In this document: piece after piece, positions 24,880 through 34,017 of the stretch
Numbering within the stretch: the stretch's first letter is position 1
Layout: every line of letters starts with the position of its first letter
Origin: Bacteroidaceae bacterium
GTDB lineage: Bacteria > Bacteroidota > Bacteroidia > Bacteroidales > Muribaculaceae
Direction of reading: 5' to 3'
DNA length: 64,000 bases
Assembly (NCBI GenBank): GCA_021768245.1
Contig: JAETNO010000016.1
Coordinates: 1 to 64,000, forward strand
Position numbers and translations under genes: made by a program
Notes under the pieces: generated by a model
What the model was told of the DNA's origin: nothing
Database searches by the model: none
Seen by the model: only the letters and a program-made list of their open reading frames with translations

Positions 24880-27756
24880 TTACTTATCGCTATTCAGAGA
24901 TTTTGCATGTTCCTCCAACGCTTCCCGTATGAAGGAAGATGTGGGTGAATCCGTTTTTGCAATCTGGGCCGGTGTCCCCGTAGCCACGATATGCCCCCCG
25001 TTGCGGCCTCCGTCGGGCCCCATGTCAATGACATAGTCGGCTGCACATATGACATCGAGATTATGCTCTATGACAAGCACGGTATTTCCTTTGTCGACAA
25101 GACGGTTCAGTACATTCAGCAACACACGTATGTCATCGAAATGCAGCCCGGTCGTCGGCTCGTCAAGAATGAAAAGCGTATTGCCTGTGTCACGGCGCGA
25201 CAGTTCTGTCGCAAGTTTCACCCTCTGGTTCTCACCACCCGAGAGCGTCGATGAAGGCTGACCGAGCTTTATATAACCAAGCCCGATATCTTGAAGCACT
25301 TTAATCTTGTTGATTATATTGGGGATACCTGCAAAGAATTCCACTGCCTGGTTTATTGTCATGTCGAGCACGTCGGCAATCGATTTTCCCTTAAATCGCA
25401 CTTCAAGAGTCTCACGGTTATAACGCTTGCCACCACAGGTCTCACACGGGACAAGTACATCGGGAAGGAAATTCATCTCGATTGTCTTATAGCCGTTACC
25501 CGAACAGGTCTCGCATCGTCCACCTGCAACATTAAAGGAGAAACGCCCTGGTCTGTAGCCTCTTATTTTAGCCTCCGAAAGTGAAGCGTAGAGATCACGG
25601 ATTGCCGTGAATACTCCGGTATATGTAGCTGGATTCGAGCGAGGGGATTTGCCGAGAGGAGACTGGTCGACCGTAACCACCTTGTCGATATGTTCTAACC
25701 CCTCTATTGTCGAATAAGGCAGAGGTGCGGTGTGTGAGCGATAGAATTTTTGGCTCAGTATCGGCTGAAGTGTGGCATTTATAAGTGACGATTTACCGCT
25801 TCCCGATACACCTGACACACAGACAAGGCGTCCGAGAGGGAGCGTGAGAGTGACGTCCTGAAGATTATTGCCCTTCGCCCCCCGGAGCACAAGCCTTTTG
25901 CCCGAGCCCTTGCGGGGCACAGAGCGCAAGGGTATCGCAGTTTTTCCATTGAGGTAGTTGGCTGTAAGCGTGTCAGTCGACAGCATCTCTTCGGGAGTAC
26001 CCGAAAAGACAACTTCTCCCCCTTTCCTGCCAGCCTTCGGGCCGATATCGACTATATAGTCGGCATCAAGCATTATATCCTTGTCATGCTCCACTACAAG
26101 GATTGAGTTTGAGGCGTCGCGCAACTGCTTTAGCGAGTCAATCAACCGACGGTTGTCACGCTGATGAAGCCCTATCGAAGGCTCGTCAAGGATATAAAGC
26201 ACATTAACCAGCTGACTTCCCAACTGGGTAGCAAGCCTTATACGCTGGCTTTCGCCACCGGAAAGCGTGGCCGAAGCGCGGTTCAATTGCAGATAGTCCA
26301 AACCGACATCGACCAAAAACTTCAGACGTCCGCGAATCTCTTTCATTATTTCACGCGCAATCATGGCCTGCGAAGGAGAGAGACGGTCCTCCAATCCTTT
26401 GCTCCATTCATACAGTTCAGAAATGTCAAGACGACACAGCTGGGCTATATTCTTTCCATCGACAAAAAAGTGAAGCGCCTCACGGTTAAGGCGGTCGCCA
26501 TTACATTCCGGACATACCGCACGCGAAAAAAATCCTTCGCTCCACTTTTTCGCTGCTGCCGAAGCCTCCTCCCCCTGCTGCATCTCTATATATTTCAGCA
26601 AACCGTCGTAGGATTGGAAATAATTATAGGTCGCCATCGTATCATTTTCAATCACGAGCCGCTCCGACGTACCGTTGAGTATTTCACCTATAGCCTCTTC
26701 CGGTAGTTCCCGGACAGGAGTCTTCAATGTACAGCCATATTTCTTACAGATAGCGTCAATCTGCCAGAAAATCATGGAATTGCGGTGCTTGCCGAGCGGG
26801 AGGATGGCCCCTTCATAAATCGAAAGCGCAGAATTCGGTATAATTTTCTCCCTATCAACAATGTTGACATACCCGAGGCCCTTGCAACAGGGACAGGCTC
26901 CGAGCGGAGAATTGAATGAAAAGTTGTGGGGAGCCGGCTCACGATATGAAATCCCGCTCGCCGCATCCATTAGGGTCTGTGAGAAATAGGCCACCTTGTC
27001 ATTGTCGACATCGTAGACCATCACCTGTTTGTCACCTTGACGCAAGGCATCGCCCACTGTAGACTCAAGACGCGTCAAGTCTTTACGGGAAACCTTCAAC
27101 CGGTCAATCACGAGTTCTATGTCATGATTCTTATAGCGGTCAACCATCATGTTGAGAGTCAAATCGCGCAGTTCACCATCAACCCTCACGGTCAGGAAAC
27201 CCTTCTTGCGGAGCTGTTCGAACAGTTCCTTGTAGTGACCCTTACGGTTTTTCACAAGTGGAGCGAGAATGTAGACCTTATGACCGTCATATCGTTCAAG
27301 GATAAGCTCTACAATCTGATCACGGGTATATTTCACCATCGGTTCCCCTGTCACATAGCTCACAGCCATTCCAACGCGGGCATAGAGGAGACGAAGAAAG
27401 TCATAGACCTCTGTTGTAGTCCCTATGGTGCTTCGCGGATTGCGGTTGATGGTTTTCTGCTCTATAGCTATCACAGGACTGAGCCCGGTGATTTTGTCCA
27501 CATCCGGCCTCTCGAGATTACCGAGCATATTGCGCGCATAGGCAGAGAAAGTCTCAATGTATCTGCGCTGGCCTTCCGCGAAAATCGTATCGAAAGCCAA
27601 TGACGATTTCCCACTGCCACTAAGTCCAGTAATCACGGTCAGGGCATTGTGGGGAATATCGACGTCTATATTTTTAAGATTGTGTACCCGTGCCCCGAGC
27701 ACACTTAAATGTCCGTTGTCGTTAAGATTTTTATTTTCTGTGCTTCTTGTGTTCAT
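24880..27756 (-). CDS. uvrA: Excinuclease ABC subunit A (UvrA paralogue)
   Basis: The 958-aa ATPase recognises DNA damage with UvrB in nucleotide excision repair. Two ABC modules are complete: Walker A GLSGSGKSS near 44-52 and GVSGSGKSS in the second half, signatures TLSGGESQRIRLA and TLSGGENQRVKLA, and Walker B with ILDEPSIGLH and ILDEPTTGLH. The second zinc module CETCSGNGYK ... CETCGGKRYN is intact. The first zinc module keeps only GACPCCKGLG; the upstream CPxC pair is replaced by MDAASGIS. The N-terminal segment SYVTGEPMVKYTRDQIVE is also of the Bacteroidetes second-UvrA type. Whether this is the main or accessory UvrA cannot be settled here. It lies between a lytic transglycosylase and an MFS gene. 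Confidence 0.93.
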   Translation of the reverse strand: MNTRSTENKNLNDNGHLSVLGARVHNLKNIDVDIPHNALTVITGLSGSGKSSLAFDTIFAEGQRRYIETFSAYARNMLGNLERPDVDKITGLSPVIAIEQKTINRNPRSTIGTTTEVYDFLRLLYARVGMAVSYVTGEPMVKYTRDQIVELILERYDGHKVYILAPLVKNRKGHYKELFEQLRKKGFLTVRVDGELRDLTLNMMVDRYKNHDIELVIDRLKVSRKDLTRLESTVGDALRQGDKQVMVYDVDNDKVAYFSQTLMDAASGISYREPAPHNFSFNSPLGACPCCKGLGYVNIVDREKIIPNSALSIYEGAILPLGKHRNSMIFWQIDAICKKYGCTLKTPVRELPEEAIGEILNGTSERLVIENDTMATYNYFQSYDGLLKYIEMQQGEEASAAAKKWSEGFFSRAVCPECNGDRLNREALHFFVDGKNIAQLCRLDISELYEWSKGLEDRLSPSQAMIAREIMKEIRGRLKFLVDVGLDYLQLNRASATLSGGESQRIRLATQLGSQLVNVLYILDEPSIGLHQRDNRRLIDSLKQLRDASNSILVVEHDKDIMLDADYIVDIGPKAGRKGGEVVFSGTPEEMLSTDTLTANYLNGKTAIPLRSVPRKGSGKRLVLRGAKGNNLQDVTLTLPLGRLVCVSGVSGSGKSSLINATLQPILSQKFYRSHTAPLPYSTIEGLEHIDKVVTVDQSPLGKSPRSNPATYTGVFTAIRDLYASLSEAKIRGYRPGRFSFNVAGGRCETCSGNGYKTIEMNFLPDVLVPCETCGGKRYNRETLEVRFKGKSIADVLDMTINQAVEFFAGIPNIINKIKVLQDIGLGYIKLGQPSSTLSGGENQRVKLATELSRRDTGNTLFILDEPTTGLHFDDIRVLLNVLNRLVDKGNTVLVIEHNLDVICAADYVIDMGPDGGRNGGHIVATGTPAQIAKTDSPTSSFIREALEEHAKSLNSDK

Positions 27757-27776
27757 CTCAAATCATGAAAATTGCA

Positions 27777-28760
27777 TCAGTCCACAACCCAATTTCGGTT
27801 GTAGACGGTTTTCTTCTGTCGCGACCTTGACAGCGAATCCTTTGTCGGAATATTGACCAGATAGGTCTTCGATGTCTTGTTCGGAAGGGATTTCGCGCGA
27901 ATCCATGGGTTGTTCTCTCGGAGTGTCATATAGTCTATGCCCTGCTGTTTCGCCCATGCAGCCCAATCGTCGACAGGAGTCGACACTTCCACTACCCTAT
28001 ATTCCATTGGTTGATAAAGCTGGTCTGAAGTCAGGCGGAAACCGAATTCTTTAGGATGTTCCATAATCTGTTTCATTGCAAGGAGACGGAACATATAGCG
28101 CATCGTCTCATCGGCAAGATAAAGATCATAAGCCGAGCCTACACCCTGAGCGGAAAGTTCGTTACTTATACGGGCCTGACCGCCGTTGTAGCTCGCGGCG
28201 ACCGACTCCCAATTGCCATATTTGGAATAAGCGTTTTTCAGATAGCGGCATGCCGCTTCCGTAGCCTTTACAGGGTCATAGCGTTCGTCGACATAGTCGT
28301 TCACCTCCAATCCATATTCCTTGGCGGTCGATGGCATGAACTGCCACAGGCCTCCGGCTTTTGCCGGCGACAAAGCCCGTGGATTGAGGGTGCTCTCAAT
28401 TACGGCAAGATATATCATATCATCAGGGATACCGTTTTTCTTCAATATCGGCGCAAGTACCGGGAAATATCGGTTTGCGCGCTTTATCCCGAGAAGGGTG
28501 TTCCCGTGCGTATAAGCCATTGCTGTCAATTCCCGGTCCAAGCGTTCCCACATATGGGTCGGGTCGAGGTCTATTCTTTTTCCTGCGAAACTCAAACTCG
28601 AAGGAATCTTAGGATTCTGAACCTTCGAATAGCTCACAGATTCCGCGCTATTATGATGCGTCGGTTCAAGTGCCATCACTGATTCTGAAGGAGCGACTAC
28701 TGCAAGGGCTGCGAGAGCTATAGCGGAGCCAAGGAACGATTTGCGGTTGTTGTTCATCAT
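27777..28760 (-). CDS. Lytic transglycosylase (MltD-like, SLT domain)
   Basis: The 327-aa exported enzyme cleaves peptidoglycan glycan strands with formation of 1,6-anhydroMurNAc. A signal peptide (about 1-30, AIALAALAVVAPSESVMA) precedes the SLT domain (about 95-225). The SLT domain holds catalytic Glu in YLAVIESTLNP, the GLWQFMPSTAKEYGL block and the AACRYLKNAYSKYGNWESVAASYNGG block. The C-terminal 60 residues (WAKQQGIDYMTLRENNPWI ... TYLVNIP) look like the degenerate linker/LysM-like segment of MltD homologues. It starts 57 nt after the preceding gene's stop and is followed 20 nt later by uvrA. Confidence 0.88.
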   Translation of the reverse strand: MMNNNRKSFLGSAIALAALAVVAPSESVMALEPTHHNSAESVSYSKVQNPKIPSSLSFAGKRIDLDPTHMWERLDRELTAMAYTHGNTLLGIKRANRYFPVLAPILKKNGIPDDMIYLAVIESTLNPRALSPAKAGGLWQFMPSTAKEYGLEVNDYVDERYDPVKATEAACRYLKNAYSKYGNWESVAASYNGGQARISNELSAQGVGSAYDLYLADETMRYMFRLLAMKQIMEHPKEFGFRLTSDQLYQPMEYRVVEVSTPVDDWAAWAKQQGIDYMTLRENNPWIRAKSLPNKTSKTYLVNIPTKDSLSRSRQKKTVYNRNWVVD

Positions 28761-28817
28761 TTTTTCTTATGTGTTTTTGCGTTGAGGGATAAATTCTGTG
28801 ACAGTTGAGAAAAAACG

Positions 28818-30122
28818 TCACTCGTAATTGACAATGTTTATATCGCCGGAAAGTTCATATTTACGGCCATCAGCCCCTTTTGCCTTTATGACATAGAAAT
28901 AAGCCCCGGAAGGAACAAGCTTGCCTTTGTATTTACCGTCCCAGCCCTGCGACGGATGTGTCAATGATATCATCTTCCGACCGTAACGGTCAAATATATG
29001 ACATTCAAAATCAATTATGCTTGCGTAGCTGACCTTCCACTCATCATTGACCCCGTCAGCATTGCCGGGAGAGAATGCATTGGGACATTTCAATGACGAT
29101 GTCCCGATATTCACGGCATAAGTCTCCCCTACGTGCTCACATCCGCCATCGGAATTCGCGCAGACAAAACGGACATATGTCGTACCCTCCTCGTTGAAAG
29201 TATGAGTAAAGCTCAAATCAGAGATACGCATGTCGATAACATCGAAATCCGCCATTCGAGAGAATTGCCATTCACGGAATATGGCTCCGTCAGTGACAGC
29301 CGCCTCAAAATCAATGATACACGGAGCTGAGCCACCGAGCGATTCACCGCTCCCTGAATTCACTTCATTATCCGCATCACGCTCCGTTTGCACAGCAGAA
29401 GTCAATGATGAGACCGCATAGGGTTCAACCACAGGCGACGTCACTTCAATCGCCCTTCCCCATTCACGCAGAAAACGGTCACCTTCCAACGTGAAATCAG
29501 TAGCGCATAAAGGAGCCGGCACCATTATTGTCCCCGATAAGGAAACGAAAGAAACACTTGTCTCCTTCTCATTGAAAGCGAGAGAAGACTGGTCCGGTTC
29601 AAGGGTACGGTAGGCAAGCCTTATTTCACGGTCAAGCACGAGACGGCGACCGTTAATGGAATAATAAACAATTTCATCGGCATTTCCCGAAAAATTGAGA
29701 GCCATATTCATACAGTCCTTTTCAGACGACGGTCCAAGAGCCGACGCTGTAAATTCATGCTGTCCATAGTCAACCACCCAGATTGCATGGCGTTCATTAC
29801 CATCCTCTATTATATAGCCCATATCGGGCTCTACAATGTTTAGTCGTGACATTCCATCAACGACGCTGACATCAGTCAGCTCCTCAGCGAAACCACCGCC
29901 AAGATTGGAATAGCGATACCACCTCACAGCCGCAGGAACCGCAGTCTCCACAGACAGAGAAACACCCTGCAATGACTGCAATACGCACACTTCATTAAGC
30001 CCCGACGATGAAGGGGGAAGCACTGAAATAACTTTATCAAGATTGCCCAACCATTTGAAATCAGCAGCCTGGAGCTGAAAGAATGGCAATAACAGGGAGA
30101 ATATGATGATAACCCTTTTCAT
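28818..30122 (-). CDS. Type IX secretion cargo with gliding-motility CTD (type B sorting domain)
   Basis: The 434-aa protein has a signal peptide (1-19, IIIFSLLLPFFQLQA) and a beta-rich body with PKD-like stretches. Its CHU_C / T9SS type B C-terminal domain (about 345-434) shows the hallmarks CPNAFSPGNADGVNDEWKV, FDRYGRKMI, GWDGKYKGKLVPSGAYFYVI and a final SGDINIVNYE strand. The domain directs secretion across the outer membrane by PorSS. The body has no recognisable enzyme motif, so function is unknown; an adhesin or cell-envelope role fits. It heads a likely operon with the lytic transglycosylase, uvrA and the MFS gene, from the promoter at 30181-30212. Confidence 0.88.
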   Translation of the reverse strand: MKRVIIIFSLLLPFFQLQAADFKWLGNLDKVISVLPPSSSGLNEVCVLQSLQGVSLSVETAVPAAVRWYRYSNLGGGFAEELTDVSVVDGMSRLNIVEPDMGYIIEDGNERHAIWVVDYGQHEFTASALGPSSEKDCMNMALNFSGNADEIVYYSINGRRLVLDREIRLAYRTLEPDQSSLAFNEKETSVSFVSLSGTIMVPAPLCATDFTLEGDRFLREWGRAIEVTSPVVEPYAVSSLTSAVQTERDADNEVNSGSGESLGGSAPCIIDFEAAVTDGAIFREWQFSRMADFDVIDMRISDLSFTHTFNEEGTTYVRFVCANSDGGCEHVGETYAVNIGTSSLKCPNAFSPGNADGVNDEWKVSYASIIDFECHIFDRYGRKMISLTHPSQGWDGKYKGKLVPSGAYFYVIKAKGADGRKYELSGDINIVNYE

Positions 30123-30180
30123 TTTTCAGACCTTATTATAAATTATAGGACGGAGGCCGAAAAATATTGCTCCGAACATA

Positions 30181-30212
30181 CAAAGTTACGAAAAATCCAG
30201 CATATCCACAAG
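30181..30212 (-). promoter_or_regulatory. Promoter for T9SS-cargo / transglycosylase / uvrA operon
   Basis: On the minus strand CTTG (30209-30212), 20 nt and TAACTTTG (30181-30188) match the Bacteroidetes consensus. The first start codon (30122) is about 59 nt downstream. Confidence 0.65.
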
Positions 30213-30301
30213 GGCAAAACACCAACAAGCATCTCAGCCGTAAACAAGTCTCCAAAAATTGACTACCGCCAGTTATTTCCCTCCACGACGGCATATACGG
30301 C

Positions 30302-30344
30302 ATCAGCCCTATATGCATATTATTTCTATGCATATAGGGCTGAT
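30302..30344. terminator. Perfect 18-bp hairpin
   Basis: ATCAGCCCTATATGCATA (30302-30319) pairs exactly with 30327-30344 around the 7-nt loop TTATTTC. It follows the stop of the 51-aa gene on the minus strand and precedes the T9SS promoter. Neither side has a T run, so terminator is the likeliest but not the only reading. Confidence 0.55.
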
Positions 30345-30366
30345 ACCTGCTAAAATAATAGATTGT

Positions 30367-30522
30367 CTACATATTATTTTTGTCGTTGTTGCGAGGATTG
30401 TTGTTGAGTTCCTCAACATCCTTCTTAACCATATTCGGTGTCACCTTATTTTTATCGGCTACATTCACATCGACACCACGATACTCTTTCTCGGCTTTAT
30501 TCTCCGTGTGATTCTTTTCCAT
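30367..30522 (-). CDS. Small charged 51-aa protein, unknown
   Basis: A complete 51-codon frame starts at ATG 30522-30520 and stops at TAG 30367-30369. It encodes a hydrophilic protein rich in Lys, Asn, Asp and Glu (MEKNHTENKAEKEYRGVDVN ... NNNPRNNDKNNM) with no membrane segment, no cysteine and no signal peptide. It looks natively disordered. It sits 88 nt after engB on the same strand and is followed by a perfect hairpin, which supports an independent gene. I do not recognise a family. Confidence 0.55.
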   Translation of the reverse strand: MEKNHTENKAEKEYRGVDVNVADKNKVTPNMVKKDVEELNNNPRNNDKNNM

Positions 30523-30610
30523 AGTCAATATGTTTTAATCAAAAAATAATTAAGTGTATAATTATACGGTCAATAATTTACTAAAACAACATTGACTCAT
30601 GGGAATCGGT

Positions 30611-31213
30611 TCATTCGAGCGGTAACTTGTTGAGCTGGTCAATATAGTCAAGAAGTTCCTCTCGACCGCGGCCTGTCTCGCTTGAGGTCAGGAAAATCGG
30701 CGGAAGTTCCTCCCATGACTCAAGGAGCACTTTACAATATTCCTCTACATTGCGTTTACCTGCCTGCGACCCCATTTTGTCGAGTTTAGTGAAAACGATT
30801 GAAAACGGGACTCCGTTTTCCCCGAGCCAGTCAAAGAACTCCAAATCTATTTTCATAGGCTTATGACGCGAATCAATCAACACAAAAAGATTTGTCATCT
30901 CAGCCCTATGCAGGATATAGCCTTTAATCATCTTTTCGAGCAGTTCACGCTGCTCTTTCCCTCTCGTAGCATAGCCGTAGCCGGGGAGGTCCACTATATA
31001 CCAATCATCATTGACAAGAAAATGATTTATGAGCATCGTCTTGCCTGGTGTAGAAGATGTCTTAGCCAATCCCTTGCTTTTTGTAAGCATATTGATAAGA
31101 GAGGATTTCCCGACATTACTCCTTCCGATAAAGGCATATTCATGACGCCTGTCGGACGGGCACTTGTCGACCGACTGGTTGGATATTACGAAACGTGCTG
31201 AATTGATAATCAT
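30611..31213 (-). CDS. engB: Ribosome biogenesis GTP-binding protein EngB/YsxC
   Basis: The 200-aa TRAFAC GTPase acts in assembly of the large ribosomal subunit. G1 is GRSNVGKSS (about 30-38), G2 sits at SSTPGKT, G3 is DLPGYG, G4 is TKLDK and G5 is TSSETGRG. The length fits the family. The start MIINSARFVISNQS gives the usual N-terminus before the first G motif. It follows the GNAT gene by 53 nt. Confidence 0.95.
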   Translation of the reverse strand: MIINSARFVISNQSVDKCPSDRRHEYAFIGRSNVGKSSLINMLTKSKGLAKTSSTPGKTMLINHFLVNDDWYIVDLPGYGYATRGKEQRELLEKMIKGYILHRAEMTNLFVLIDSRHKPMKIDLEFFDWLGENGVPFSIVFTKLDKMGSQAGKRNVEEYCKVLLESWEELPPIFLTSSETGRGREELLDYIDQLNKLPLE

Positions 31214-31266
31214 GATTCTTTAACTTGGTATAAACGGAACTATTCTATATTAATCATTAAAACATC

Positions 31267-32343
31267 TCAGTCGAGCATCAGGCTTATCATAGGCCTTACC
31301 GATGGGAATCCGACGACCTGCCCAACCCGTTCGCAACTGAACATTATGTCGGCAAGCACCTCCACATCGACGTCAAAATCAAGTTTGCCACAATATCCAT
31401 CGTCAATCACACATTCCCCACCCGAGATAATAAATGTGTGGGAGTTATATTGTGGGAGCAAGGAATCGGCAACCTTTATCCTGCATGAAAAATCAGGATT
31501 TGAAGCAGCGACGATTGAAAGGGCCTTTCCAACATTGACAAGACGTCCCATGCCGCGAGGCATAAGCCGCCCCCCGGTCTGATCGTCAGGATGCCCGTAG
31601 AGCAACACCGGCTTATCTCCATGCAGGCAGCGCAGTTGTCTTAAAGCTGCGGCACGTGCATCGCGCGTCTCTCCCATCACATCCGTGACAAGCAAAAAAT
31701 CGTCGCGTACCACGGCCCAAGCCATAGAAACAATCCGGCTTCCACAGTCTTCATCATCACAAGCCATGACTACAAAATCGCCGCCATCGGCTTTCAAATC
31801 GGAAAGGATATTGAAAAAATCACGACGGGAATGAAGCACATAGCATTTGCGCTCATGCTGGAAACGATCAAAAGCACACCACACTTCATCGCTCACCGAA
31901 TCGTCGACAGGATTGTAATCACCCTGCACCGGGAAAGCATGGAACGCAGTGAAGCGTTGTTCCTTTGTATAAAAGACTGTTGAAAAGCCATAACGCCCAT
32001 AAAAGAAATAAAGGGCCTCATTGGCCGGAATAAGCGTACATAGTATATCGCCATCGGCCGCTGATTTCTCAAGAGCCGCAAGCATCAGACGGGTCATGAA
32101 ACCCTGACCGCGTTTTGACCGACGCGTCGCAGCGCCTGCAATGTAGCTCACGCCCGGTTCTTGGCCGTGGAACGACATTGCATAGCGCTGCAACATCATG
32201 CTGCTGACAGGAGCGTCGGTAGCGTCTTTTAAAAGCAGTGCCTCTTCGTCGCGATAAATCTGGTCAAAATACATGTCGACATACTGACGGGAGTCGTCGA
32301 AACATTCAATCCAGATTTTCTTTATATCATCTCTCTTGCTCAT
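31267..32343 (-). CDS. GNAT acetyltransferase with C-terminal sterol-carrier-like domain (Eis-like)
   Basis: The 358-aa protein joins an N-terminal GNAT fold (about 1-140) to a second half resembling Eis-type proteins (a further GNAT-like part and an SCP2-like tail). The acetyl-CoA loop is RRSKRGQGFMTRLM, followed by LCTLIPANEALYFFYGRYGFSTVF, the family's alpha4/beta7 signature. The C-terminal SCP-like part begins near RIKVADSLLPQYNSHTF. The substrate is unknown; Eis members acetylate amines. It precedes engB on the same strand. Confidence 0.75.
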   Translation of the reverse strand: MSKRDDIKKIWIECFDDSRQYVDMYFDQIYRDEEALLLKDATDAPVSSMMLQRYAMSFHGQEPGVSYIAGAATRRSKRGQGFMTRLMLAALEKSAADGDILCTLIPANEALYFFYGRYGFSTVFYTKEQRFTAFHAFPVQGDYNPVDDSVSDEVWCAFDRFQHERKCYVLHSRRDFFNILSDLKADGGDFVVMACDDEDCGSRIVSMAWAVVRDDFLLVTDVMGETRDARAAALRQLRCLHGDKPVLLYGHPDDQTGGRLMPRGMGRLVNVGKALSIVAASNPDFSCRIKVADSLLPQYNSHTFIISGGECVIDDGYCGKLDFDVDVEVLADIMFSCERVGQVVGFPSVRPMISLMLD

Positions 32344-32416
32344 CGCATAATAGTTTTATGATATAACAAGCAAGGATATGATAAAGTCTGCACGCCAAGG
32401 AGGATTTTGAGGGCAT

Positions 32417-33940
32417 TTATGACTGATGGGCGGGACGGAGAAGGTCATTGACCGTCTTAACCGGATTGAAAGTCGAGATAGGCACCTCAACAAATACGGT
32501 ATTCCAGTCGCTCATTGCACCGTTCCAAAGACCGGGTAGCTCCATAGCGCGAAGCTCCTTGCCGTGGCTCGACTTCGAAGAAATAAATCCGGTAGCCGGG
32601 TCAACATATGAGGGAAGGTCAAACTTCTTTCCATGGATATCCTTTATATAGCATACGAGGTCGACCGGATTGAAATGGGTTGCCGACTTCATCATTTTCA
32701 TATACTCCCCGTTGTTCGGGTCTACCTGATTGCTTTCAAGAATCTGTGGAGATGTCGAGCCGTCCGGATTATAAGCTATGAACGGGCCTCCGCCAGGCTC
32801 ACCTTCATTACGAACCATTCCGCAGACACGAAGAGGCCTGTTGAGCTTTTCACGGATATACTTGACCACGCTGTCGGAATCCATCTTTTCAAGCTTGGCA
32901 TCGCGGACATTGAGCACATTGTTGAGATAGTCAAGCATGCGCTTGATATCGTCCTGTGTATAGAGTTTCTCGTCAATAGCCTGAAGATCCTCTTCTATCT
33001 GGTCATGAACCTGGAGAAGGAGACCGCCAAGCACTTCCTTATATTTTATAGTATCAGCACGCTTCGAATCGGGAACAACGTTGTCGATATTCTTGATGAA
33101 TACCACTGCCGATTCCATGTCATTGAGATTCTGTATGAGGGCACCATGTCCTCCGGGACGGAAAAGCAGATGTCCGTCTTCAAGGAAGGGTGTATTGTCG
33201 GGATTCACGGCAACAGTGTCGGTTGAAGGCTTCTGCTCGCTCATTGTCACATTGAATTTCACTCCTGTGCGGGCTTCAGTCGCGGGAATGACCTCGGCAA
33301 GTTTTTCCTCAAAGAGTTTTCTGTGATTTGCCGAGACAGTGAAATGGAGATTTACTATCCCCTTTGAATTCGCAGCCGTCTGGGCGCCTTCAGTAAGATG
33401 TTCTTCAATAGGAGTGCGCGCACCGTCAGGATACGTATGGAATTTAAGCAGACCTTTCGGGAGACCGCCATAGTTCATTCCTTCGGGTTTGACAATCGCT
33501 GCAATAATGTCGCGGTTGCGTCCTGCCGAAATAAGAGAGTCGAGGTCTTCACCATAAAGGGTCTTGACAGTCTCACGAAGTTCAGGCAGGAAGGGTAGCT
33601 TGTCAATATTTGCAATGAGAGCGGCAACCGGCGAACCATCCTTCAATTCATCAGTACCACCGTCAACAAACTCAAACAAGGCCTTAAACATACGGGAAGC
33701 CGCACCGGATGCAGGCACAAATTTACAAACCTCACCGCCATGAGAAAGGTATTCCTTCCAACGTTCAAGAGCGGAAGTCACCTCCTCTTCGTCAAGACGA
33801 AAGATTCCGGCACCTACACGAGCGGCATCACTAATCTGCAAATAGGGAAAACCGGTGACAAAACGCTGGAGCTGGGCTTCAACTTCACTTTCGCTTATCC
33901 CTTTGTTTTTCAAGAGTTCAAGATCTTCGGGTCGTAGCAT
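32417..33940 (-). CDS. DUF4301 family protein
   Basis: The 507-aa cytosolic protein without signal or membrane segment matches the DUF4301 family of Bacteroidetes from its opening (LLKNKGISESEVEAQLQRFVTGF) and the motif CKFVPASGAASRMFKALFEF. The phrases LFRPGGHGALIQNLND and RVCGMVRNEGEPGGGPF are strongly conserved-looking, glycine-rich loops. They resemble nucleotidyltransferase-type sugar-phosphate enzymes, but that link is inference. It has its own promoter at 33978-34008. Confidence 0.82.
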   Translation of the reverse strand: MLRPEDLELLKNKGISESEVEAQLQRFVTGFPYLQISDAARVGAGIFRLDEEEVTSALERWKEYLSHGGEVCKFVPASGAASRMFKALFEFVDGGTDELKDGSPVAALIANIDKLPFLPELRETVKTLYGEDLDSLISAGRNRDIIAAIVKPEGMNYGGLPKGLLKFHTYPDGARTPIEEHLTEGAQTAANSKGIVNLHFTVSANHRKLFEEKLAEVIPATEARTGVKFNVTMSEQKPSTDTVAVNPDNTPFLEDGHLLFRPGGHGALIQNLNDMESAVVFIKNIDNVVPDSKRADTIKYKEVLGGLLLQVHDQIEEDLQAIDEKLYTQDDIKRMLDYLNNVLNVRDAKLEKMDSDSVVKYIREKLNRPLRVCGMVRNEGEPGGGPFIAYNPDGSTSPQILESNQVDPNNGEYMKMMKSATHFNPVDLVCYIKDIHGKKFDLPSYVDPATGFISSKSSHGKELRAMELPGLWNGAMSDWNTVFVEVPISTFNPVKTVNDLLRPAHQS

Positions 33941-33977
33941 ATCTATGCGATGTTAAGTGTTAAAAGTTTTTACAACC

Positions 33978-34008
33978 CAAAGTTACACAATTTTTCCCAA
34001 AAAACAAT
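33978..34008 (-). promoter_or_regulatory. Promoter for DUF4301 gene
   Basis: On the minus strand ATTG (34005-34008), a 19-nt spacer and TAACTTTG (33978-33985) match the Bacteroidetes consensus. The ATG (33940) follows about 38 nt downstream. Confidence 0.65.
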
Positions 34009-34017
34009 CGGAGGTCA

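Noticed and set aside
30556..30567. GTATAATTATAC palindrome as a promoter for the 51-aa gene
   Set aside because: It resembles a sigma-70 -10 box, but the spacing to TTGACC is wrong and Bacteroidetes use a different consensus.
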